Shown here piece after piece: positions 1 through 5,123 of a stretch of DNA of 6,584 nt (within the stretch, counting starts at the first letter, position 1; the number at the start of each line of letters is the position of its first letter). The notes under the pieces are model-generated. The model had not been told where the DNA came from. It made no database searches and saw only the letters and a program-made list of their open reading frames with translations. Source of the DNA: Planctomycetia bacterium (lineage in GTDB: Bacteria; Planctomycetota; Planctomycetia; Pirellulales; UBA1268). The position numbers were made by a program, and so were the translations under genes. The stretch covers positions 1 to 6,584 of the forward strand of contig RFPF01000175.1 of NCBI GenBank assembly GCA_009926295.1, read 5' to 3'.

Positions 1-129
1 CTGCGGATCCGTGAGGCGGTTTCGCGGCAGCACCAGTTCCGGCCGCTGAGCCACACGCTGATCATCGACGGCACCTGCGCCGACTGCCGTGGCGGCCGCA
101 GCAGGGCGAGGCACCAGGACCGCGTCTAG
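1..129 (+). CDS. Fur/PerR-family metal-dependent transcriptional regulator, C-terminal fragment
   Basis: Only the last 42 codons are in the window; the gene begins upstream of base 1 and ends at TAG 127-129. Frame 1 reads as the end of a Fur-superfamily dimerisation domain: a helix (REAVSRQHQF), then a strand with a conserved His (PLSHTLIIDG, His18 of the fragment), then the C-terminal Cys-X2-Cys (TCADCRGG, Cys26 and Cys29). In Fur, PerR and Zur the matching pair helps form the structural zinc site, and these proteins repress iron, zinc or peroxide-stress genes when metal-bound. The DNA-binding domain and regulatory metal ligands are off the edge, so Fur, Zur and PerR cannot be told apart. 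The tail after the Cys pair is short and Arg-rich, without the His-rich end of some Fur proteins. The gene converges on purB with a 37-base gap (130-166) in which I see no clear terminator. Confidence 0.82.
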   Translation: MRIREAVSRQHQFRPLSHTLIIDGTCADCRGGRSRARHQDRV

Positions 130-166
130 TCGCCTACACCAACGGCGGCGTCGGGAGCCGGGCCCC

Positions 167-1612
167 TCAGACCCGCAGCACCGACTCCGCGGCCCGGGCA
201 GGGCACTCGGCGAGCGCCGCCCGCACCGCACCGTTCACGAACTCCTCGACCTGCTCGGCGGCCCGGCCGGCGAGGCCCCGTGTCTCCAGTGCCGCGGCGA
301 GGTCCACCCCCGTGAAGAGCGGATCGGAAGCGAGGCGGGCGAGGAGGTCGTTGTCGTGCCCTTCGCGGATGCGTGCCGTGGCGGCGTGGCTGTGGGTGCG
401 GATCGCCTCGTGCAGCGTCTGCCGGTCGCCCCCCGCCTTCGACGCGGCCATCAGGATCCGTTCGCTGGCGAGGAAGGGGAGGTGGGCGTCGAGGTTGCGC
501 TTGATCCCGCCGGGCAACACGACGAGTCCGCCGGCGATGTTCGCGTAGATCACGAGCTGTGCGTCGGTGGCCAGGAAGGCCTGCGGCAGCACGAGCCGGC
601 GCGGCGCCGAGTCGTCGAGCGTCCGCTCCATCCACTGGACGGCCGCGGTCTGGCCGGCGGTGGCCGCGAGGCCCATCACGAACCGGGCGAGGCCGCACAT
701 CCGCTCGGCCCGCATGGGATTCCGCTTGTAGGGCATCGCCGACGAGCCGACCTGCTCGGTCTCGAACGGCTCCTCGAGCTCGCCCCACGCCGCGGCGAGC
801 CGCAGGTCGTTTCCCGCCTTGTGCGTCGACTCCGACACGCCGGCGAGGGCCGCCACCACCTGGGAGTCGACCTTGCGGGAGTAGGTCTGCCCCGTCACCT
901 CGTAGGAGGTGTGGAAGCCGAGCTTCGCGGCGACGATTTCGTCGAGCCGGCGGACCTTGCCGTGGTCGCCGCCGAAGAGCTCGAGAAAACTCGCCTGCGT
1001 TCCGGTGGTGCCCTTCACGCCCCGCGCCCGCAGCAACTTGCGGCGGTGCGAGATCTCCTCGAGGTCGAGGAGCAGGTCGTGGATCCAGAGACAGATCCGC
1101 TTGCCGATGGTGGTGGGCTGGGCCGGCTGGAGGTGCGTGCGGCCGAGGCACACCAGGCCGCGGGTCTCCATCGCCCTCGAGGCGAGCCGTTCGATCACGG
1201 TGGCGAGCCGGGCCACGACGAGGTCGAGCGACTCGCGCATCAGGATCAGGTCGGTGTTGTCGGTGACGTAGGCGCTCGTCGCGCCGAGGTGGAGGATCGG
1301 ACGGGCCGCGGGGCACGCGTCGCCGAACGCGTGGAGGTGCGCGAATACGTCGTGACGCATCCGCCGCTCGTACTCGGCGGCCTTCGCGAAGTCGATCGGC
1401 TGTCGGGTGGCGGCCCGCATCTCGTCGAGCTGCTCGCGGCTGATGGGCAGGCCGAGTTCGGCCTCCGCCTCGGCGAGCGCCAGCCAGGTTTGGCGCCAGA
1501 GGCTGTAGCGGTGGTTGTCGCTCCAGAGGGCCGTCATCTCCGCCGACGCGTAGCGCGTGGCGAGCGGGTTCTCCCAGACTGCCCGCGGGTCGGGCGGATG
1601 AGCGGAATTCAC
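167..1612 (-). CDS. purB: Adenylosuccinate lyase, animal-type, 481 aa
   Basis: PurB catalyses two beta-eliminations releasing fumarate in the cytoplasm: SAICAR to AICAR in purine synthesis, and adenylosuccinate to AMP. Fumarase/aspartase-superfamily hallmarks appear in order: RHDVFAHLHAFGD (about 86-98, His93 region), HLGATSAYVTDNTD (108-121), GRTHLQPAQPTT (157-168, with the candidate general-acid His160), and the mobile-loop signature GSSAMPYKRNP (289-299, with Ser290/Ser291 as candidate catalytic base). The wording of these blocks and the length match the animal-like branch better than the shorter B. subtilis-type enzyme. The start is GTG at 1612-1610. It overlaps the holA stop as GTGA, has a GAGGGA ribosome-binding site 8 bases upstream, and sits 13 codons before the conserved WENPLATRY block. 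The reading frame stays open to 2263, but that part lies inside holA and is a composition shadow. Translational coupling to holA is likely. All key residues are present. Confidence 0.96.
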   Translation of the reverse strand: MNSAHPPDPRAVWENPLATRYASAEMTALWSDNHRYSLWRQTWLALAEAEAELGLPISREQLDEMRAATRQPIDFAKAAEYERRMRHDVFAHLHAFGDACPAARPILHLGATSAYVTDNTDLILMRESLDLVVARLATVIERLASRAMETRGLVCLGRTHLQPAQPTTIGKRICLWIHDLLLDLEEISHRRKLLRARGVKGTTGTQASFLELFGGDHGKVRRLDEIVAAKLGFHTSYEVTGQTYSRKVDSQVVAALAGVSESTHKAGNDLRLAAAWGELEEPFETEQVGSSAMPYKRNPMRAERMCGLARFVMGLAATAGQTAAVQWMERTLDDSAPRRLVLPQAFLATDAQLVIYANIAGGLVVLPGGIKRNLDAHLPFLASERILMAASKAGGDRQTLHEAIRTHSHAATARIREGHDNDLLARLASDPLFTGVDLAAALETRGLAGRAAEQVEEFVNGAVRAALAECPARAAESVLRV

Positions 1613-2724
1613 GGGCGGGTTCCCTCGGGTCGCGGTGCGGCCAGGCGGCGGTCGCCTGGCTGACGCGTCATCTTGCAGAACAGCCGCTCGAGGGCCAGCC
1701 GGGCACGCAGGCCCCGCGAAGCGTCGCCCTTGAGCGATCGGTCGAGGTCGAGCAGCCAAAGGGGAAGTTGCCGGGCCCGCCGGGCTCCGAGGTTCAAGAG
1801 CGCTTCGCGGGCCTGCGCGACCGCCTTCGGCCAGGACGCCACGCCGGCCGCCTTCAACGCGGCCTCCACGCCGGCCGGACGGCCCGCCCCGGGCGGCTGC
1901 GCCAGCAGCCGTGCCGCAGCCGACAACCGGCGAAGCACCGTGGCGGCCTGCGCACCGATGCCGATCGGGCTCTCGCCGGCGTCGAGCAGATCGGCGAGGT
2001 GTGCGATCGCAGTGCGCGTGTCGCCGGCGGCGGCCGCATCGATCATGCCCCAGGCGGTTCGTTCCCGAGGGCTGCCGGCGACATCCTCGACGGCATCCGG
2101 TTCGATCGGGCGATCCCGCGCGCCCGCTCCGAGCGTGGCCGCGAGCGTCGCCAGCGACTGATCCACCTGCCCGAGGTCTCCTGCGAGCCGCTCGACGAGC
2201 AGCTCCGCGGTGGCCTCCGCGAGCGTGATCCCGTGGCGGGTCCGCGCCCAGCGGCGCACCCACCCGGCCAGATCGGTGCGCTCGGGGATCGCGACGTCGA
2301 TCACGAGCCCGTTCTTCGCGGCGGCCTTCGCCAGCCGCGTGTTTGCTGGAAACGATTTCACTTCGAGGATCACGACGCCTCGCCGGCCGCGCGGGAGCCC
2401 GGCGAGCGTCTCGAGGGCCGCCCGGGCCTGCGTCACGAAGGCGTCGGCGCCACGGACGATCGCGGCCCGCGTGGCCCCTGCGAAGAGCGGCACGGTGGCC
2501 GCCTCGTCGAACACGTCGCGTGGATCCGGCGGCTCCTCGCCGGCGAATTCACGCCAGGCCCAGGCGCGGTCGGCCTCGTCCGGGCAGAGGCGGTCGCGGA
2601 GCAGGCCGAGTACGTGGAACGCCAGGAACGGCTCGTCGCCGACCAGAACGATGAGGGACGGGGTGCCGAGCTCGAAGGAGTCGGGCCGCCCGAGGATGTC
2701 GAGTGCGGAACGTGAATCGGCCAC
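1609..2724 (-). CDS. holA: DNA polymerase III, delta subunit (clamp-loader wrench), 371 aa
   Basis: The delta subunit of the clamp loader binds and opens the beta sliding clamp so that it can be placed on primed DNA. The N-terminal AAA+-like domain begins with the typical strand and degenerate nucleotide-site region LIVLVGDEPFLAFHVLGLLRD (about 24-44), which lacks a Walker A lysine as expected for delta. Next come the acidic-gene segment DVFDEAATVPLFAG (70-83), the strand VVILEVKSFPANTRLAKAAAKNG (117-139, the family's conserved 'K..R.K..' stretch) and DLAGWVRRWA (151-160). A helical collar domain follows, ending with the LWLLDLDRSLKG block (322-333) typical of the family's C-terminus. At 371 aa it is slightly longer than the usual 330-350, with a basic, Pro-rich tail. 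The start is GTG (2724-2722), with no obvious Shine-Dalgarno sequence upstream; no better in-frame start precedes the conserved core. It lies 24 bases after the secreted-protein gene and overlaps purB by 4 bases. Confidence 0.9.
   Translation of the reverse strand: MADSRSALDILGRPDSFELGTPSLIVLVGDEPFLAFHVLGLLRDRLCPDEADRAWAWREFAGEEPPDPRDVFDEAATVPLFAGATRAAIVRGADAFVTQARAALETLAGLPRGRRGVVILEVKSFPANTRLAKAAAKNGLVIDVAIPERTDLAGWVRRWARTRHGITLAEATAELLVERLAGDLGQVDQSLATLAATLGAGARDRPIEPDAVEDVAGSPRERTAWGMIDAAAAGDTRTAIAHLADLLDAGESPIGIGAQAATVLRRLSAAARLLAQPPGAGRPAGVEAALKAAGVASWPKAVAQAREALLNLGARRARQLPLWLLDLDRSLKGDASRGLRARLALERLFCKMTRQPGDRRLAAPRPEGTRP
1621..1626 (-). promoter_or_regulatory. Ribosome-binding site of purB
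   Basis: The minus strand reads GAGGGA, then 8 bases, then the GTG at 1612. The site lies within the last codons of holA. It decides the purB start, because the frame itself stays open far upstream and no ATG lies near the conserved N-terminal block. Confidence 0.6.
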
Positions 2725-2748
2725 GCCGGCAGTGTAGCAGGCGGGGCG

Positions 2749-4527
2749 TCAGGGTGCGGCGGGAAGGGTGGTGACACCGCCGAGTTTCCCCACGACACGG
2801 GGCGTTGCCACGAGCACCGGGCCGGAACTCCCGGCGACACCCACGTTGCCGGCGGCGTCGGCGGCCTCGACGCGGATGTGCACCTTGGAGGGAGTCGTGC
2901 GTGGAGGCTGCCAGCGGTGGTCTCCCTGCGTGCCGAGTCCCTCGGCGATCGTCGTCCACGGGCCGTCCGCGTGCGGCGAGTACGAGATGCGGACGCTGCC
3001 GGGCACCAGCATCTGGTCGTGGGCGGCATATCTGATCACCATTCCCACGGGCTCCCCGGGCTGCGCGCGGGCCACCTCGATGAGTTCGACGATGGGCGGT
3101 TCGTCGTCCACGCCCACCCAGCAGTCGGGAGGTTCTCCCGGCTGCGGGCCACCCGCGATGTCGGGCAGGTCGGGGAGGATGTCGAGCCTGAATCCATACA
3201 AGCCGGCCGCCGGCAGCGACACGTTGATGGGGCTCTTCGCGTCGTCATCTACCGCAGCACGCTGCCACGTCACGCCTCCGTCGCGGGTGCTCCAGAGTTC
3301 CACCCGCATCGGGACCGCGTCGGCCTGCTCGGCCTGGTAGTCGTAGTCCCACGCAAAGCGGCGCGAGCGCACGAGCTGCAGCGGCTTGCCGCGGTACTCG
3401 GCCGGCGGTCCGCCCGAGGCCAGCGTCGGGTTTCCCGGGGACATCTCGATGGCGGCACCGGGTGATGCGGCCGCGACGGTCCTCGCCGCGGTCCCCCTGG
3501 TGTTCGCGGCCGCAGCGGAAGTGGATGCCCCGCCGAGCCGAGGCTCGGCTGCGCGGCCCGGAGCCTCCGCCGTCCAGGGCGTCGCCCGTTCCGCCGACCA
3601 GCCGCCTGCGGCCGGCGTCGCAGGCTGCGCTGCGAGCACCGACCGGGCCGTTTCCCGGTTGCCCGGCGCGGCTGCGCGGCCGGCCGCGGCCTGGCTCGAA
3701 GCCGCGGATCCGTTCTCAGCACCAGGCAGGGGTGGTACGCCGAGTTCCCGGGCCAACGCGGCCTGATCGACGTGTGGATCGGCCTGCTCCAGAGTGAACT
3801 GACGCACCGTGTTGTTGCCGGAGGAATCGGAGATCGCGATCTTCACCGCGAGCGTCTCGACTTTCTCGCCGGCCCACCAGATCTCCTCGCCCACGAGGTG
3901 CGCTGGCGACTCGCGGGAGAGCACGCCCTCTGCTGTGATCCGCTTCCAGCCCTGGTCGCCCTGGCCGCGGTATTCGACGCTCAGGGAATCGAGCCGGAGA
4001 GAGTCGTCCACCGCCGCATATCTGCAGACGATCTCACCGTCGGGCCCCCGCCAGACCCGTGCGGCGATCTTCGGCCCAGCCGCGTCGACGAGCACCCGGA
4101 TGTCCGGGCCCGCTCCGCCGCGACTGCGTCCCTTGGCATCGATGGCCCGAAGCTGGAACCAGTACTCTCCGTCGGCGTCCGCCCGATACGTGAACGAGCC
4201 CGCGTTCGGGGCCGCCTCGGCGGCCTGTCCCCATGTCACGCCGAGATCGGTCGACGCGTTGAGCACCACCCGCTGCGCCGCCGCGTCGGGCGTCTGGGGG
4301 GGCGGCAGTCGGAAAGGGATCGAGAACGTCCGGTGTTTCGTGCGCACCAGTTCTGGAAGCGAGGTGGCTGCGGCTGGGGGCTCGGCGGTTCGGGCGGGTG
4401 GCACCGCGACGATCATGGCAAGCGCGCATACGCACGCCGCGACCGCACGTCGGGCCGAACCGGGGGATCCCGGGGGGGCCGAGGGCGTACGCCCCGGAGG
4501 CGTTTCCAGTTTGCAGACCGCTCCCAT
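2749..4527 (-). CDS. Secreted protein of unknown function with two duplicated Ig-like modules and an Ala-rich linker, 592 aa
   Basis: I do not recognise a named family. The N-terminus looks exported: a basic stretch (Arg26-Arg27), a hydrophobic core at about 28-43 and a plausible signal-peptidase site after Ala48 (ARTA/EP). Residues 86-240 and 405-565 are two copies of one bipartite module. Each starts with an Asp-box-like strand (STDLGVTW at 92-99; STRDGGVTW at 413-421), continues to a 'G.Y.F.L' strand (GEYWFQLRAID, 120-130; GLYGFRLDI, 442-450), then a second beta-rich half containing C/I-R-Y-A-A (168-172; 498-502) and ending in D-S/A-A/S-GN (234-238; 557-561). This pattern suggests paired beta-sandwich domains. 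Between them (about 265-378) lies a low-complexity Ala/Gly/Pro/Thr linker. There are no catalytic motifs and no membrane anchor beyond the signal. The protein could be a periplasmic or surface binding/adhesion protein, but that is conjecture. ATG 4527 is the only reasonable start; the 25-residue lead before the hydrophobic core is long and no clear ribosome-binding site precedes it. The gene is probably first in an operon with holA and purB. Confidence 0.8.
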   Translation of the reverse strand: MGAVCKLETPPGRTPSAPPGSPGSARRAVAACVCALAMIVAVPPARTAEPPAAATSLPELVRTKHRTFSIPFRLPPPQTPDAAAQRVVLNASTDLGVTWGQAAEAAPNAGSFTYRADADGEYWFQLRAIDAKGRSRGGAGPDIRVLVDAAGPKIAARVWRGPDGEIVCRYAAVDDSLRLDSLSVEYRGQGDQGWKRITAEGVLSRESPAHLVGEEIWWAGEKVETLAVKIAISDSSGNNTVRQFTLEQADPHVDQAALARELGVPPLPGAENGSAASSQAAAGRAAAPGNRETARSVLAAQPATPAAGGWSAERATPWTAEAPGRAAEPRLGGASTSAAAANTRGTAARTVAAASPGAAIEMSPGNPTLASGGPPAEYRGKPLQLVRSRRFAWDYDYQAEQADAVPMRVELWSTRDGGVTWQRAAVDDDAKSPINVSLPAAGLYGFRLDILPDLPDIAGGPQPGEPPDCWVGVDDEPPIVELIEVARAQPGEPVGMVIRYAAHDQMLVPGSVRISYSPHADGPWTTIAEGLGTQGDHRWQPPRTTPSKVHIRVEAADAAGNVGVAGSSGPVLVATPRVVGKLGGVTTLPAAP

Positions 4528-4788
4528 GTCGGCATGGATCGACCGTTGCAGGCGTCAAAGTCGTGTATTTCCCTCGGCTCGACTCAGGGTCACCCCAGAT
4601 TCGCGGGTCAAAGCCGTCGTCGGCCCCGGCTCAGGATTGCGGTCTCCGGAGGCTGGTGAGTCTGGGGGGAGTAGGTCGCCCAGCGCTGGACCCGCCCTTC
4701 GCGGGACTGGCATAATTCGGGCTGAGATGCCGATGGAAGTGTGCTGGGTGCCGCGTTGCGGGCCGTGTCCGGGGATTCGGGGCTGGTC
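4528..4788. other. Divergent intergenic region between the secreted-protein gene and the SHOCT-clpX pair
   Basis: These 261 bases separate genes transcribed in opposite directions, so they should hold promoters for both. A rightward promoter candidate is at 4687-4716. For the leftward gene I find TTGAC-type hexamers (minus strand, at 4611-4606 and 4558-4553), but no matching -10 at proper distance. The sequence GGGTCA occurs at 4587-4592 and 4605-4610, and an imperfect 13-base direct repeat (11 of 13 identical) lies at 4552-4564 and 4605-4617. No conserved protein-coding frame is apparent, apart from a doubtful 25-codon leader frame at 4727-4804. Confidence 0.7.
4687..4716 (+). promoter_or_regulatory. 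Candidate sigma-70-type promoter for the SHOCT-clpX pair
   Basis: An extended -10 element, TGG followed by CATAAT, lies at 4708-4716 (CATAAT 4711-4716, five of six consensus bases). A weak -35, TGGACC at 4687-4692, matches TTGACA at four of six positions with an 18-base spacer. It sits in a very G+C-rich stretch where CATAAT stands out. Transcription would begin near 4723 and leave about 65 bases of leader before the ATG at 4789. The spacer contains the inverted repeat CCCGC-N5-GCGGG (4691-4705), which could be an operator or chance. Planctomycete promoters are poorly characterised, so this rests on consensus match alone. Confidence 0.45.
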
Positions 4789-5067
4789 ATGCTTTCTTTT
4801 TTGAGCAGTGCGTTGGTCCTGGCTGCGTTCGTGGCGGCCGGTGTCGTCGCCATCGTCGTGCTCCGTTCGCGATACCGTGCCGCCGACGCCGACGAGGGGG
4901 CCTGGGAAACCGCGCTTGCCGAATACAAGCAACTCCGCGACAAGGGTGTGCTGTCCGCGGAGGAATACCGAAAGATAAGAACGCTCGTCGAGCCGCGCAT
5001 CGAGTCGGATGCACACAAGACGCCCGTCGGCCCCGGGCGGGCGCAGCCCGCCCGGCGAGTCGGATGA
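4789..5067 (+). CDS. Small single-pass membrane protein with SHOCT-like C-terminal motif, 92 aa
   Basis: The protein opens with one strongly hydrophobic segment (about residues 3-25, rich in Ala, Val, Leu and Phe). Basic residues follow at 26-30 (RSRYR), suggesting an inner-membrane anchor with a cytoplasmic C-terminus by the positive-inside rule. Residues 43-67 read LAEYKQLRDKGVLSAEEYRKIRTLV, which fits the SHOCT pattern: a short helix, the turn 'L.D.G.LS.EEY', then a second helix. SHOCT-like motifs are short helical segments at the ends of many bacterial membrane proteins and are thought to mediate oligomerisation; the family has no defined activity. A Pro/Arg-rich tail follows (79-92). I chose ATG 4789 over the GTG at 4741 because the ATG directly begins the hydrophobic segment and has GGGG six bases upstream. 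The gene sits 56 bases upstream of clpX on the same strand, so co-transcription is likely. A role linked to ClpX is inference only. Confidence 0.72.
   Translation: MLSFLSSALVLAAFVAAGVVAIVVLRSRYRAADADEGAWETALAEYKQLRDKGVLSAEEYRKIRTLVEPRIESDAHKTPVGPGRAQPARRVG
5033..5055 (+). other. Perfect 10-bp G+C hairpin at the 3' end of the SHOCT gene
   Basis: CCGGGCGGGC (5033-5042) and GCCCGCCCGG (5046-5055) are exact reverse complements around the three-base loop GCA. The hairpin lies within the last codons of the small membrane-protein gene, 12 bases before its stop codon ends. No T-run follows, so it is not a standard intrinsic terminator. It could slow transcription, protect an RNA end or reduce read-through into clpX. 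In such G+C-rich DNA, stems arise by chance more often, but 10 of 10 pairs is notable. Confidence 0.6.
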
Positions 5068-5087
5068 CCCACTGAACTCTCGAGAAA

Positions 5088-5100
5088 CCTGCGTCGCAGG
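5088..5100 (+). other. Small inverted repeat just upstream of the clpX ribosome-binding site
   Basis: CCTGC (5088-5092) and GCAGG (5096-5100) flank the loop GTC, forming a five-pair stem that ends six bases before the clpX Shine-Dalgarno region. It may be a weak RNA structure or a processing site; chance is quite possible at this length. Confidence 0.3.
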
Positions 5101-5105
5101 GATTT

Positions 5106-5114
5106 GGAAAGGGA
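5106..5114 (+). promoter_or_regulatory. Ribosome-binding site of clpX
   Basis: The purine-rich run GGAAAGGGA ends nine bases before the ATG at 5124. It is the clearest ribosome-binding site in the window and supports this clpX start. I see no convincing promoter in the 56 bases between the preceding gene and clpX. Confidence 0.6.
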
Positions 5115-5123
5115 ACGACCGAC

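Noticed and set aside
158..197. Possible bidirectional terminator between the Fur-family gene and purB (CCGGGCC / GGCCCGG)
   Set aside because: The seven-base arms are 26 bases apart, the second arm is inside purB, and there is no T-run on either strand.
89..1663. Long plus-strand open frame of 524 codons opposite purB
   Set aside because: It is antisense to a clear purB, and its Arg/Gly/Glu-rich product has no recognisable family. Long antisense frames are expected in G+C-rich coding DNA.
1613..2263. Upstream extension of the purB frame, giving a 698-residue product
   Set aside because: This stretch lies inside holA in another frame, is Arg/Gly/Pro-rich with no family signal, and a good GTG start with a ribosome-binding site exists at 1612.
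1768..2715. Plus-strand frame of 315 codons opposite holA
   Set aside because: It is a shadow of holA with a low-complexity, basic product and no motif.
4420..4450. Lipoprotein lipobox (VAAC, residues 29-32) or twin-arginine signal (Arg26-Arg27) in the secreted protein
   Set aside because: The Cys lies at the beginning of the hydrophobic core rather than after it, and the residues after the Arg pair do not fit the twin-arginine consensus. An ordinary signal peptide with cleavage after Ala48 fits better.
4741..4788. GTG start at 4741 for the small membrane protein
   Set aside because: It would add 16 residues of unremarkable sequence before the hydrophobic segment and has no clear ribosome-binding site. 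ATG 4789 begins the membrane segment directly.
3772..4804. Plus-strand frames of about 300 codons opposite the secreted-protein gene
   Set aside because: They are antisense to a gene with a signal peptide and duplicated domains, and their products lack coherent domain features. Only the last 25 codons (4727-4804) fall outside that gene and merit a low-weight note.
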